Shown here one piece after another: positions 25,498 through 34,772 of a stretch of 64,000 bases of DNA. The DNA comes from Blastocatellia bacterium (GTDB lineage Bacteria; Acidobacteriota; Blastocatellia; HR10), in assembly GCA_025055075.1 (NCBI GenBank), contig JANWYV010000033.1, positions 1 to 64,000 on the forward strand, written 5' to 3'. The notes below the pieces were generated by a model. The model was not told where the DNA came from and searched no databases. It was given only the letters and a program-made list of their open reading frames with translations. The translations under genes were made by a program, and so were the position numbers. How positions within the stretch are numbered: the first letter of the stretch is position 1; each line of letters begins with the position of its first letter.

Positions 25498-27354
25498 ATG
25501 GACGTCTTTCCGGAGGAGGAGATTCTCGGTCGAGCGTATGACGCCCGATTGATGCGACGGCTCCTCGGCTATCTCCGGCCGCATCGGCGGATATTACTAG
25601 TGGCCGTCCTCCTCACCATCTCCACATCGCTTGTTCAACTTGCTGGGCCTGCCCTCACGGTCATCGCCGTGGACCTCTTCATTCATCCTCGCCCCACGGT
25701 GAGTCCTGTGGCCGCGCTCGCCGAGCGCTTGTGGCAAGCTCTGGGATGGTCGCTCTCTCCGCTCGAAGGTCTGCATCTGGTCGGAGGGCTCTTTCTCGCC
25801 GCGCTCTTCGTGCAATTCGCCCTCACCTACGGCCAGACGATGCTCGTGCAAACGCTCGGACAGCGGCTCATGTTCGATCTCCGGCAGCAAATCTTCGATC
25901 ATCTGCAGCGGGTGGACGTGCGATTTTACGATCGCAATCCGGTGGGCCGATTGATGACGCGTTTGACGACGGACGTGGATGCGCTGAACGAGCTGTTCAC
26001 GGCCGGCGTGGTCGCTTTCGTCCAGGACATCTTCCTACTGCTGGGAATCGTCGGCCTCATGTTCTACTTGAACTGGCGCTTGGCGCTGGCCGCCTTCTTG
26101 GTCCTTCCGCTGCTCGTCCTCGTGACGATGTGGTTCCGAACGAACGCGCGTCGAGCATATCGCGAAGTGCGCACGCGCATCGCCCGCATCAATGCATTCT
26201 TGCAAGAACACATCACCGGCATGGCGACCGTCCAGCTCTTCAATGAAGAGCGGCGGAGCTTCGAGCGCTTCGATCGCCTCAATGCCGATCATCGTCGCGC
26301 TCATCTGGAGACGATCTTTTACTACGCCGTCTTCTTCCCAGCCGTGGAGCTGGTGGGCGCCATCGGAATCGCCCTCATCATCTGGTACGGCGGGCATCAG
26401 GTCTTGGCCGGCTCGGTGACGCTCGGCGCGTTGATCGGGTTCGTGCAACTCTCGCAGCGGTTCTTCCAGCCGATCTCCGATCTGAGCGAGAAGTACAACA
26501 TCTTGCAATCGGCGATGGCGGCCGCCGAGCGCATCTTCGCCTTGCTCGATACGCCTGTGGGGATTGTCTCGCGAGGAGGATATCGGCCGCGGCATGTGCG
26601 GGGGCACCTCGCATTTCGTCACGTGTGGTTTGCGTATGAAGGGGAGGAGTGGGTCCTGCGCGACGTCTCCTTCGAGGTGCGCCCTGGGGAGACGGTCGCC
26701 CTCGTCGGGCCGACGGGAGCGGGCAAGACGACGATCGCGCACTTGCTGCTTCGCTTCTATGACGTGCAGCGAGGAGCGATCTTACTCGATGGCGTGGACA
26801 TCCGCGAGTGGGACCTGCAGGCCTTGCGGCGCGCTTTCGCCTTGGTGCCGCAAGATGTCTTCCTCTTCTCGGGCGACATCGTGACGAACATTCGCTTGGG
26901 CGAGACGACTTTCTCGGAAGAGCGGGTGCGCGAAGCGGCGCGTCGCGTTCACGCGCAGGAACTCATCGAGCGCTTGCCGAGGGGGTATGACACGGAGGTG
27001 GGCGAACGAGGCGCGCGCTTGTCCACGGGGCAGAAGCAATTGATCGCCTTCGCGCGAGCGCTCTGCTTCGATTCACCGATCCTCATCTTGGATGAAGCGA
27101 CAGCCAGCGTGGATCCGCGCACGGAGGGGCTCATCCACGAGGCCCTGGAGACGCTGCTGGTCGGGCGCACGAGTCTGATCATCGCGCATCGGCTCTCGAC
27201 GATTCAGCGAGCCGATCAGATCATCGTATTGCACAAAGGGCGCGTCCGAGAGATCGGCACGCACGCGGAGCTATTGCGGCGAGATGGCCTCTATGCGCGA
27301 CTCTATCGCTTGCAATATCGCCAGATGGTGGGGCGAGCTGTCGAGGGGGGATGA
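25498..27354 (+). CDS. MsbA-like ABC exporter (fused membrane and ATPase domains)
   Basis: A 618-residue ABC half-transporter. The membrane domain (about 20-330) has six helices and the intracellular VDVRFYDRNPVGRLMTRLTTDVD coupling segment. The ATPase domain has Walker A GPTGAGKTT, Q-loop LVPQDVFLFSGD, signature LSTGQKQLIAF, Walker B LILDEATASVD and H-loop IAHRLST. It would work as a homodimer exporting lipid, drug or peptide. It starts close after a promoter. The HlyD-family gene begins 54 bp downstream, so all six genes to 32805 could form one efflux operon. Confidence 0.9.
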   Translation: MDVFPEEEILGRAYDARLMRRLLGYLRPHRRILLVAVLLTISTSLVQLAGPALTVIAVDLFIHPRPTVSPVAALAERLWQALGWSLSPLEGLHLVGGLFLAALFVQFALTYGQTMLVQTLGQRLMFDLRQQIFDHLQRVDVRFYDRNPVGRLMTRLTTDVDALNELFTAGVVAFVQDIFLLLGIVGLMFYLNWRLALAAFLVLPLLVLVTMWFRTNARRAYREVRTRIARINAFLQEHITGMATVQLFNEERRSFERFDRLNADHRRAHLETIFYYAVFFPAVELVGAIGIALIIWYGGHQVLAGSVTLGALIGFVQLSQRFFQPISDLSEKYNILQSAMAAAERIFALLDTPVGIVSRGGYRPRHVRGHLAFRHVWFAYEGEEWVLRDVSFEVRPGETVALVGPTGAGKTTIAHLLLRFYDVQRGAILLDGVDIREWDLQALRRAFALVPQDVFLFSGDIVTNIRLGETTFSEERVREAARRVHAQELIERLPRGYDTEVGERGARLSTGQKQLIAFARALCFDSPILILDEATASVDPRTEGLIHEALETLLVGRTSLIIAHRLSTIQRADQIIVLHKGRVREIGTHAELLRRDGLYARLYRLQYRQMVGRAVEGG

Positions 27355-27408
27355 GAGGGCGCTCGTCGCCGATCGCGCGAAGGAAGATCTCGTGGACGCA
27401 TTACCGAT

Positions 27409-28590
27409 ATGAGACGACGATGGCTCATCGTGCTCCTGGTGGGACTCGGGGGAGGGGGAATCCTTGGCGGATTCTTGATCTGGCGGGGGCGCGGGCTGGA
27501 AGATCGGATCCTCGTCTTCGGAAACGTGGAGGCGACGGAGGTGGAGATCGCCTTCAAGGTCTCGGGGCGGATCGTGGAGCTTCCCGTGCGCGAGGGAGAA
27601 ATGGTAAGGCGGGGAGCGGTGCTTGCGCGGCTCGATCGCGAGACTCTGGAACGGCAGCGGGATCGCGCGGTGGCTGCTCTCCGTATCGCCGAATCGCAAG
27701 TGGCGCAACTACGCACGGCGATCGCTCATCTGCGTGAGACCGTCGAGGCACAGATCGTCGAGCGGCAGGCCGCCCTCGAACAAGCCGAAGCGCAACTTCG
27801 GGAGTTGCTCGCGGGATCCCGCACGCAGGAGATCGAGCAAGCGCGCGCGGCCGTACAAGCGGCTCGCGCCGAATGGGAGCGCGCGCAGCGAGATTGGGAG
27901 CGCGCGCGGACGCTTTATGAACGCGATGAGATCTCGACGGCGCACTATGACCAGGCGCGGACGCGCTATGAACAGGCGAGCGCTCAACTCCAGCAGGCCG
28001 AGCAACGATTGGCCCTTTTGCTGGAAGGACCGCGGCGAGAGCAGATCGAGGCGGCGCGCGCGCAAGTCGCGCGAGCGCGCGCGGCCATGCGTCAGGCCGA
28101 AGCGCAGCGTCTGGAGGTGCGCCGCCGCGAGCAGGAATTGGCGATGCGCGAGGCCGAGCGCGAACGCGCGCGCGCTGAGCTGGCACTGATTGAGACGCAG
28201 TTGCGAGAGGCGGTCGTCACGGCACCCTTCGACGGTATCGTGTTGACGAAGGTAGCGGAAGTGGGGGAAGTCGTCGCCGCGGGCGCGACGATCCTCACCC
28301 TCGGGGATCTACGACGCCCGTGGGTGCGGGCCTACATCGGCGAGCGCGACCTCGGACGGGTGAAGCTCGGCGCGCGCGTTCGGGTGACGACCGATTCTTT
28401 CCCCGATCGGATTTATTGGGGGCGCGTCTCGTTCATCGCTTCAGAGGCCGAGTTCACGCCTAAGCCGATTCAGACGCCGGAAGAGCGCGTCCGCTACGTC
28501 TACCGGATCAAGATCGAGGTCGAGAACCCGAATTTGGAACTCAAGGTGAATATGCCGGTCACGGCCGAGATCCTCTTAGAGCGTCCGTAA
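27409..28590 (+). CDS. HlyD-family periplasmic adaptor (YbhG-like)
   Basis: A 393-residue membrane-fusion protein: one N-terminal anchor (about 5-25), a lipoyl/barrel-sandwich half (FKVSGRIVELPVREGEMVRRG), a long alpha-helical hairpin (about 80-265, rich in Glu/Arg/Ala heptads), the second lipoyl half (TAPFDGIVLTKVAEVGEVV) and a beta-barrel domain. It would link the inner-membrane ABC-2 pump encoded downstream to an outer-membrane channel. The order HlyD-ATPase-ATPase-permease-permease is that of the YbhGFSR family. No TolC gene is present in the window. Confidence 0.88.
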   Translation: MRRRWLIVLLVGLGGGGILGGFLIWRGRGLEDRILVFGNVEATEVEIAFKVSGRIVELPVREGEMVRRGAVLARLDRETLERQRDRAVAALRIAESQVAQLRTAIAHLRETVEAQIVERQAALEQAEAQLRELLAGSRTQEIEQARAAVQAARAEWERAQRDWERARTLYERDEISTAHYDQARTRYEQASAQLQQAEQRLALLLEGPRREQIEAARAQVARARAAMRQAEAQRLEVRRREQELAMREAERERARAELALIETQLREAVVTAPFDGIVLTKVAEVGEVVAAGATILTLGDLRRPWVRAYIGERDLGRVKLGARVRVTTDSFPDRIYWGRVSFIASEAEFTPKPIQTPEERVRYVYRIKIEVENPNLELKVNMPVTAEILLERP

Positions 28591-28612
28591 GCGGAGACGC
28601 GGCCGGAGCACG

Positions 28613-29569
28613 ATGGAACGCATCTCCACGGACATCGTCGTTCGCGCACGCGGGGTGACGCGGCGCTTTGGGGAGTTAGTGGCTGTGGAGCGTCTCGATC
28701 TGGAAGTGCGGCGGGGGGAGATCTTCGGCCTCGTGGGACCCGATGGGGCGGGGAAGACGACGGTGCTCCGCATGCTCTGCGGGGTGTTAGAGCCGGAGGC
28801 GGGGGAGATCGAGGTGGTCGGATACGATGTGCGCCGACAGCGCGAGCTGATTCGGGAGCACGTCGGCTATGTGGCTCAGCGTCCCGGGATCTACGACGAT
28901 CTCTCGGTCGAGGAGAACGTGCGCTTCTATGCCGATCTCTATGGTCTCCCGGCCCGAGTGCGCGAAGCGCGCATGGGGGATCTCTTGCGCGTGACGCGTT
29001 TGGAGCCGTTTCGCCAATACCGAGCCCATCAGCTCTCCGGCGGCATGCGACAGAAGCTCGCACTGGCTTGTGCGCTCATACATCGTCCGCAGATCCTCTT
29101 TCTGGACGAGCCGACGACCGGCATTGATCCGATCTCTCGGCGAGACGTCTGGGCGCTCCTGGCTGAGTTGCGAAGGGAAGGAGTGACGATCGTCTTCACG
29201 ACGGCTTATCTCGAGGAAGCGGAGCGGGCGACGCGCCTCGGCTTCCTGTATCGCGGGCGGGTGCTCAGGTGCGCTCCAGCCGAAGCGCTGCGCAGCGAAT
29301 TCTCTGAACGGGGGTGCGAGATCCTGACGCCCGATCACGCGAAGGCGCGACGCGTGCTTCAACACTGCGAGGGCCTCGTGAGCGTCGAACTCTTCGGCGC
29401 CGCTCTTCGTGTCTTCTTCGATCCCACGTGTGCTTCGCCGGAGACTGTCAAGCGCGCGCTGGAAGCCCACGGGATCGCTGAGGTGACGGTGCGACGATTC
29501 GTCCCTTCTTTGGAAGACGTCTTCATCGCTCTGATCCGCCAGCACGAGCCACTCAGGAGGGACGCATGA
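28613..29569 (+). CDS. ABC-2 exporter ATPase 1 (YbhF N-half-like)
   Basis: A 318-residue ABC ATPase with Walker A GPDGAGKTT (Asp in place of the usual Asn), signature LSGGMRQKLALA, Walker B ILFLDEPTTGIDP and switch TTAYLEEAERA, where the usual His is Ala-Tyr (FTTAYL), so the H-loop His is missing. The C-terminal ~80 residues are the DrrA-type regulatory extension. In E. coli the two ATPase modules are fused in YbhF; here they are separate genes joined by an ATGA overlap. The loss of the H-loop His suggests this half may be the weaker ATPase site. Confidence 0.88.
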   Translation: MERISTDIVVRARGVTRRFGELVAVERLDLEVRRGEIFGLVGPDGAGKTTVLRMLCGVLEPEAGEIEVVGYDVRRQRELIREHVGYVAQRPGIYDDLSVEENVRFYADLYGLPARVREARMGDLLRVTRLEPFRQYRAHQLSGGMRQKLALACALIHRPQILFLDEPTTGIDPISRRDVWALLAELRREGVTIVFTTAYLEEAERATRLGFLYRGRVLRCAPAEALRSEFSERGCEILTPDHAKARRVLQHCEGLVSVELFGAALRVFFDPTCASPETVKRALEAHGIAEVTVRRFVPSLEDVFIALIRQHEPLRRDA

Positions 29570-30522
29570 GCGGATCGAGGGGAGAGGATTGGGCCATCGA
29601 GGTCGAGGGATTGGTTAAGCGATTCGGCGCGTTCGTCGCCGTGGATCACATCAGCTTTCGCGTGCGGCGGGGAGAGATCTTCGGGCTCCTCGGGCCGAAC
29701 GGTGCGGGCAAATCCACGACGATTCGCATCCTCTGCGGATTGCTCCTGCCGACGGAGGGACGGGTGCGCGTAGATGGCCTCGATGTCCCGACGCATGCCG
29801 AACACGTCAAGCGGCGCATCGGTTACATGTCGCAGCGGTTCTCCCTCTACGGGGATTTGACCGTCGAGGAAAACGTGGAGTTCTTCAGTGGCCTCTATGG
29901 CGTCGCGCGCGAACGCCGGCGCGAGCGCCTGGAGGAGGTCCTGAAGATGGCGGGGCTCACCGCGCGACGGCGCGCGCTCGTGCGCGTGCTCCCTGGGGGC
30001 TTGAGGCAACGATTGGCGCTCGCCTGCGCGCTCGTGCATGAGCCGCCGATCCTCTTCTTGGATGAACCGACCGCGGGCGTCGATCCGATCGCGCGCCGTC
30101 AATTCTGGGAGATGATCGCGCGCCTCTCGGAGGCCGGTCGTACGATCCTGGTGACGACGCATTATATGGACGAGGCGGAACGGTGCCATCGGTTGGCCCT
30201 CATGCACCGAGGGCGGATCGTCGCGCTCGATGCCCCAGCCGCTCTCGCCCGAGCGCTCTCCTCGGTGGTGTTCCTGCGCGTCGAATCCTCGGATGTGTTG
30301 GAGAGCGCGAAGGCGCTCGAGCGGGAGGCGACGGTCGAACAGATCGCTTTCTCTGGCCCCGGTCTTCATCTTCGCGTTCGCGATCCACATCGGGCGAGCG
30401 AACGGATTCGACAACTCTTGCACGCCCGAGGGATCGCGCTCTCTCGACTGGAAGTCGTCCCGCCTTCGATGGAGGACGTCTTCGTAGCCCTGATCGAAGA
30501 GAAGGAGCGGAGCGAACGGTGA
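29566..30522 (+). CDS. ABC-2 exporter ATPase 2 (YbhF C-half-like)
   Basis: A 318-residue ABC ATPase: Walker A GPNGAGKST, signature LPGGLRQRLALA (Pro for Ser at the second position), Walker B ILFLDEPTAGVDP and intact H-loop TTHYMDEAERC. It ends with a DrrA-type extension (SRLEVVPPSMEDVF). It likely pairs with the upstream ATPase as a heterodimer. Its ATG overlaps the preceding stop and its own stop overlaps the GTG of the permease gene, so the three are translationally coupled. Confidence 0.89.
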   Translation: MSGSRGEDWAIEVEGLVKRFGAFVAVDHISFRVRRGEIFGLLGPNGAGKSTTIRILCGLLLPTEGRVRVDGLDVPTHAEHVKRRIGYMSQRFSLYGDLTVEENVEFFSGLYGVARERRRERLEEVLKMAGLTARRRALVRVLPGGLRQRLALACALVHEPPILFLDEPTAGVDPIARRQFWEMIARLSEAGRTILVTTHYMDEAERCHRLALMHRGRIVALDAPAALARALSSVVFLRVESSDVLESAKALEREATVEQIAFSGPGLHLRVRDPHRASERIRQLLHARGIALSRLEVVPPSMEDVFVALIEEKERSER

Positions 30523-31652
30523 CGTGGCGACGGACATGGGCGGTCGCTCGGAAAGAGTTCCTCCACATTCGACGCGATCCGAGGAGTCTCCTGCTCGCGC
30601 TCGCCGTGCCCGTCGTCTTATTGCTTCTGTTCGGATATGCGTTGCGCCTGGACGTTGATCGCATCCCCATGCTCGTGCGAGATGCCGACGGCAGCCCACA
30701 GAGTCGGGAGTTGATCGCCCGCTTCGCCGGCTCGCGCTTCTTCGAGGTGATCGGCATGGTCGAAGATGAAGCGAGCATCGCGCGCGAGATGGATCGCAAC
30801 CGTTGCTTGATGGCGCTCGTGATCCCTTCCGAATATTCGCGCCGGTGGCTTCGCGGGGAGCGGGCGTCCATTCAACTGCTCCTGGATGGGAGCGATTCGA
30901 ATACAGCTTCGATCGCTCTTGGCTACGCGGAGACCGTGCTGCGGACGTATGCCGGGGAATGGCAAGTGTCCGTCTTGCGGCGTTCGACGGGACAGCCGAT
31001 GAAGCCCCCGCTCGATCCGCGCGTGCGCGTCTGGTATAACAGCGAGCTTCGGTCGCGCAATTACATCGTCCCCGGGTTGATCGCCATCATCCTGATGATC
31101 ATCGCCGCGTTACTCACTTCGCTCACCATCGCGCGCGAATGGGAGGTGGGGACGATGGAGCAACTGCTCTCGACGCCGGTGCGAGCTTCTGAGATCGTTC
31201 TCGGGAAGATGCTCGCGTTCTTCACCATCGGAGTGCTCGATCTGCTCATCGCGCTCGTGGTGGGGGTCTTCTTCTTTCGCGTGCCACTGCGTGGCAATCC
31301 GCTTGAGGTTCTCCTGATGGGGGGGCTCTTCCTCTTTGGCGCGCTTGGGTGGGGGGTGTTCATCTCCGCGCTCGTGCGCTCGCAAGTCTTGGCGTATCAA
31401 TTGGGCGTGATCACGTCATTCCTGCCAACTTTCCTGCTCTCGGGCTTCATCTTCGCCATCGAGAACATGCCGCCGATCGTGCAGGGGCTGACTTATCTCA
31501 TCCCCGCGCGATATTTCATCGTGATCTTGCGTGGTCTCTTTCTGAAGGGGATCAGCCTGGAGATGCTCGTGGGGGAGGTGGCGTTTCTGATCGGATACGC
31601 GGGAGCGGTCTTCGCCCTCGCCACACGGCGCGTGCGACGAGGATTGGCGTGA
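30519..31652 (+). CDS. ABC-2 exporter permease 1 (YbhS-like)
   Basis: A 377-residue permease with one N-terminal membrane helix (LLLALAVPVVLLLLFGYAL), a large periplasmic domain (about 45-185), then five helices, the standard ABC2_membrane_3 pattern. Shared motifs are VWYNSELRSRNYIVPGLIA and GTMEQLLSTPV (coupling region). The start is the GTG at 30519, overlapping the ATPase stop (GTGA). The longer open frame lies over the ATPase gene and is ignored. It likely forms a heterodimer with the next permease. Confidence 0.9.
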   Translation: MTWRRTWAVARKEFLHIRRDPRSLLLALAVPVVLLLLFGYALRLDVDRIPMLVRDADGSPQSRELIARFAGSRFFEVIGMVEDEASIAREMDRNRCLMALVIPSEYSRRWLRGERASIQLLLDGSDSNTASIALGYAETVLRTYAGEWQVSVLRRSTGQPMKPPLDPRVRVWYNSELRSRNYIVPGLIAIILMIIAALLTSLTIAREWEVGTMEQLLSTPVRASEIVLGKMLAFFTIGVLDLLIALVVGVFFFRVPLRGNPLEVLLMGGLFLFGALGWGVFISALVRSQVLAYQLGVITSFLPTFLLSGFIFAIENMPPIVQGLTYLIPARYFIVILRGLFLKGISLEMLVGEVAFLIGYAGAVFALATRRVRRGLA

Positions 31653-31653
31653 G

Positions 31654-32805
31654 ATGTGGGATCGCCTTTGGGAGATGATTCGGAAAGAGTGGCGGCAGGC
31701 GTTGCGCGAGCCGCGGATGCGCGTCCTGCTGTTTCTGCCGCCAGTAATTCAGCTCATGATCTTCGGCTATGCCGTCAATCTGGATGTGGAGCGCGCGCCG
31801 ATCGCGTGGATGGATGGGGATCGGACGCCGGCCAGTCGCGCTTTGCGGGCGGCCTTTGAGGGATCGCCCCATTTTCGCATAGTCGCCACCCCAACGCGCG
31901 AGGATGAGGGACGTGAGCTTCTGGATCGCGGGCGCATCCTCATGCTCGTGCGCGTGCAGCCGGGCTTCGCCGAGCAGGTGAGGCGAGGGGAGACGGCCGC
32001 CGTGCAAATCCTCATTGAGGGGACAAACTCGAACACGGCCTCCATCCTCACCACCTACGCGACCCGCGTCGTCCTTCGCTACGCCGACGAGGTGATGGCC
32101 GAGCGCGAACACCGCGCGCTGAGAGCGCTCGCCTTCGACCGCGATGCCCCGATCGTTGTCCCCAAGCTGGATGTGCGAACGCGCGTGTGGTTCAATCCCG
32201 ATCTCCGCAGCCGGAATTATTTCGTCCCCGGCGTTCTGGTCAACATCATCGCCATTGTCACATTGATCCTCACGGCGATGGCCATCGTGCGCGAGCGCGA
32301 GCTGGGGACGATGGAGCAACTTCTCGTGACGCCGATTCGTCCGGTGGAATTCGTCCTCGGGAAGACCGTACCGTTCGCCATCGTCGGCCTCGTTGATGTC
32401 GTCTTGGTGACGAGCGCGGCGTTGCTCATCTTCCGCGTTCCGTTTCGAGGGAGCGTGCTCGTTCTCATGCTGGGAGCGATCCTCTTCGTCTTGACGACAC
32501 TCGGGGTGGGCGTCCTCCTCTCGACGATCTCTCGAACGCAACAGCAAGCGATGCTCGCCTCGTTTTTCTTCTTCATGCCGGCCTTCACGCTGAGTGGATT
32601 CGCCTTTCCGATTCGCAACATGCCCGTGCTCGTGCAATATCTCACCTATGCCAACCCCGTGCGGTATTTCTTAGAGATCGTGCGTGGGGTGTTCTTGAAG
32701 GGGACGGGAATCGCCGTCCTGTGGCCGCAGATGGTGGCACTGCTAGCGTTCGGGGTGACCGTTTTCGGCGTGAGCATCTGGCGATTCCGACGACGGCTGG
32801 AATAG
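31654..32805 (+). CDS. ABC-2 exporter permease 2 (YbhR-like)
   Basis: A 383-residue permease that is a paralogue of the one just upstream. It has the same N-terminal helix, periplasmic domain with GTNSNTASI, VWFNPDLRSRNYFVPG and GTMEQLLVTPI, and five C-terminal helices ending MPVLVQYLTYANPVRYFLEI. The ATG follows the preceding stop by one base. It is the last gene of the efflux set and converges with the gamma-glutamyltransferase gene 46 bp away. Confidence 0.9.
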   Translation: MWDRLWEMIRKEWRQALREPRMRVLLFLPPVIQLMIFGYAVNLDVERAPIAWMDGDRTPASRALRAAFEGSPHFRIVATPTREDEGRELLDRGRILMLVRVQPGFAEQVRRGETAAVQILIEGTNSNTASILTTYATRVVLRYADEVMAEREHRALRALAFDRDAPIVVPKLDVRTRVWFNPDLRSRNYFVPGVLVNIIAIVTLILTAMAIVRERELGTMEQLLVTPIRPVEFVLGKTVPFAIVGLVDVVLVTSAALLIFRVPFRGSVLVLMLGAILFVLTTLGVGVLLSTISRTQQQAMLASFFFFMPAFTLSGFAFPIRNMPVLVQYLTYANPVRYFLEIVRGVFLKGTGIAVLWPQMVALLAFGVTVFGVSIWRFRRRLE

Positions 32806-32851
32806 TCTCCTCCGATTCGAGAGGCGTGGGGGCCGAGCGCCGCTCGTAGCG

Positions 32852-34558
32852 TCACAGCAGTGGTTCCGGAATGGCCGCGCCGTCTTTTCGCGGATCGGAA
32901 GCCCCGAAGTTCACCCCGGTCGCGAAATCCCGCGCGACGGCTTGTCCACCACCCATTTGTGAGGAGTAAGCCCCACGCACTTGAAGCTGATGGCCGAGCG
33001 CCCGCAGCTCTTCGCGCACCCCTTCGGGAACGCGCGCTTCGATCTGCACGTCGCAGCCGCCGAAAGTCCGTTTGGTGAAGCGCGCGGCCTCGAGCGCTTC
33101 TTGGATGTTCATCCCGTGATCCACAATGTTAGAGACGAACTGCGCATGCGCTTGCGCTTGATTCCAGCCACCCATGATGCCGAAGGCGATGCGCACGCTC
33201 CCGCGCTCCATGAAGGCCGGGATGATCGTGTGCAACGGACGTTTCCTCGGCGCCAGCGCGTTCGGGTGCGCCGGATCGAAGCTGAAGAGCGCCCCGCGAT
33301 TCTGAAGCGCGAAGCCCGTTCCTTCGGCGACGAGCCCGGATCCGAAGCTCTCGTAGTTGCTTTGGATGAGGGAGACCATGTTCCCCTCGCGGTCCACGAC
33401 GCTCAGATACACGGTCTCATCCCCCGCATCCACGGGCGTCCCCGGTTCGACCTCGCATTGCGCTTTCGCGAGATCAATGCGACGGGCGCGCTCGCGCGCA
33501 TACGCCTTCGAGAGAAGCCCGGAGACAGGAATGCGCGCGAAGCGCGGATCGGCGACATAGCGGATCAAGTCCGCGTAGGCGAGTTTCTTCGCCTCGATCA
33601 TAACATGGAGCGCCCGCGTCGAATTGTGTCCGAACTCTCCCAGAGGGAATTGCTCCATGATGTTCAGCATGATCAAAGCGGCGATGCCTTGCCCATTGGG
33701 AGGAAGCTCGTAGACGGTCCATCCGCGATAGGTCGTCGAGATCGGTTCAACCCATTCGCTGGAGAACTCCGCGAGATCAGCAGCCGTCATCATCCCTCCG
33801 TGTCGTCGGAGGGTATTCAGCAATCGCCTCGCGATCTCACCTTTGTAGAAGGCTTCGGGGCCGTGCGTGGCGATTTGCCGATAGCTCCACGCCAGATCGG
33901 GATTGCGAAAGACTTCGCCGACGCGCGGCGCGCGACCTTCGGGCAAATATGTTCGCGCGGCTGACTCGTCCTGGCGCAGCAGCCGTTCGTTGGCCGCCCA
34001 TAGCGCGGCGACCAGCTCCGTGATGGGAACGCCTTCCTCGGCATAGCGAATCGCCGCTGCGAAGAGATCAGCCCATTTCAAGCGCCCGAAGCGGGCGTGC
34101 AGCTTCGCCCATCCATCTACAGTCCCCGGCACCGTCACCGTGTGGACGCCGCGCTGCGGCATCGTCGTATGCCCCTGGCGTTTGAGGAATTCGATCGTCA
34201 ATCCCGATGGCGCCCATCCGCTGGCGTTCAATCCGTAGAGCCGACCCGTCCGCGCGTCATAAACGAGCGCGAACAGATCGCCCCCGATCCCATTGCTCAT
34301 CGGCGCGACCAGCCCCATCATGGCGTTAGCCGCGATCGCCGCGTCCACGGCGTGTCCCCCGCGCGCCAAGATCATCGCGCCCACCTGCGACGCCAACGGA
34401 TGCTCGCTCGCGACGATGCCATGGCGCGAGATCACCATCGAGCGGGCTTGCCACCGGTCTTGGGCGGCGGTTCCCGATTCGATCGTCTTCCAAGCGAAGA
34501 GGGGGATTACCATCAGAACGCCCAGCGAGCATGCGCTCATCGCCATCATGCTCTTCAT
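32852..34558 (-). CDS. ggt: Gamma-glutamyltransferase family protein, exported
   Basis: A 568-residue Ntn-hydrolase that would self-cleave before Thr382 (DETVYLSVVD) to give the small subunit, which follows with GNMVSLIQSNY. It removes or transfers gamma-glutamyl groups from glutathione and related peptides. Other features are MVISRHGIVASEHPLAS, GGHAVDAAIAANA, GIGGDLFALVY and the C-terminal GIMGGWNQAQAH. An N-terminal hydrophobic segment (residues ~5-22) suggests export to the periplasm. ATG 34558 follows AAGGAGGAAGG; the frame is open 46 codons upstream but without a ribosome binding site. It groups with the YwrD-like rather than the classical TTHYS type. Confidence 0.85.
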   Translation of the reverse strand: MKSMMAMSACSLGVLMVIPLFAWKTIESGTAAQDRWQARSMVISRHGIVASEHPLASQVGAMILARGGHAVDAAIAANAMMGLVAPMSNGIGGDLFALVYDARTGRLYGLNASGWAPSGLTIEFLKRQGHTTMPQRGVHTVTVPGTVDGWAKLHARFGRLKWADLFAAAIRYAEEGVPITELVAALWAANERLLRQDESAARTYLPEGRAPRVGEVFRNPDLAWSYRQIATHGPEAFYKGEIARRLLNTLRRHGGMMTAADLAEFSSEWVEPISTTYRGWTVYELPPNGQGIAALIMLNIMEQFPLGEFGHNSTRALHVMIEAKKLAYADLIRYVADPRFARIPVSGLLSKAYARERARRIDLAKAQCEVEPGTPVDAGDETVYLSVVDREGNMVSLIQSNYESFGSGLVAEGTGFALQNRGALFSFDPAHPNALAPRKRPLHTIIPAFMERGSVRIAFGIMGGWNQAQAHAQFVSNIVDHGMNIQEALEAARFTKRTFGGCDVQIEARVPEGVREELRALGHQLQVRGAYSSQMGGGQAVARDFATGVNFGASDPRKDGAAIPEPLL

Positions 34559-34693
34559 CGGCCCTTCCTCCTTCGTCGCCGCAAATTGTATGCATGAGGC
34601 ATGCCCGAGGGCAACCGCTATCCGCGCGCAGAGTCTCAGTGGGAGCGTGGAGACTTTCGGCGAATCGCGTCGAGAGGGAGGGAGCTGGTGTCT

Positions 34694-34710
34694 CATCCCC
34701 GCGAGGGATG
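34694..34710 (-). terminator. Small hairpin after the PspA-AAA operon
   Basis: CATCCC (34694-34699) and GGGATG (34705-34710) with a 5-nt loop CGCGA, about 65 bp beyond the AAA gene stop. It has no T-tract. It resembles the 17009 palindrome in layout (CTCAT..CCC, loop ending CGA, GGG..ATG). Confidence 0.28.
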
Positions 34711-34772
34711 TCTCCGGCTCATTTGGAAGCCACTTGGGCGCAAGAAGCGTCCCAGTTCACAGGACTCGCCGC

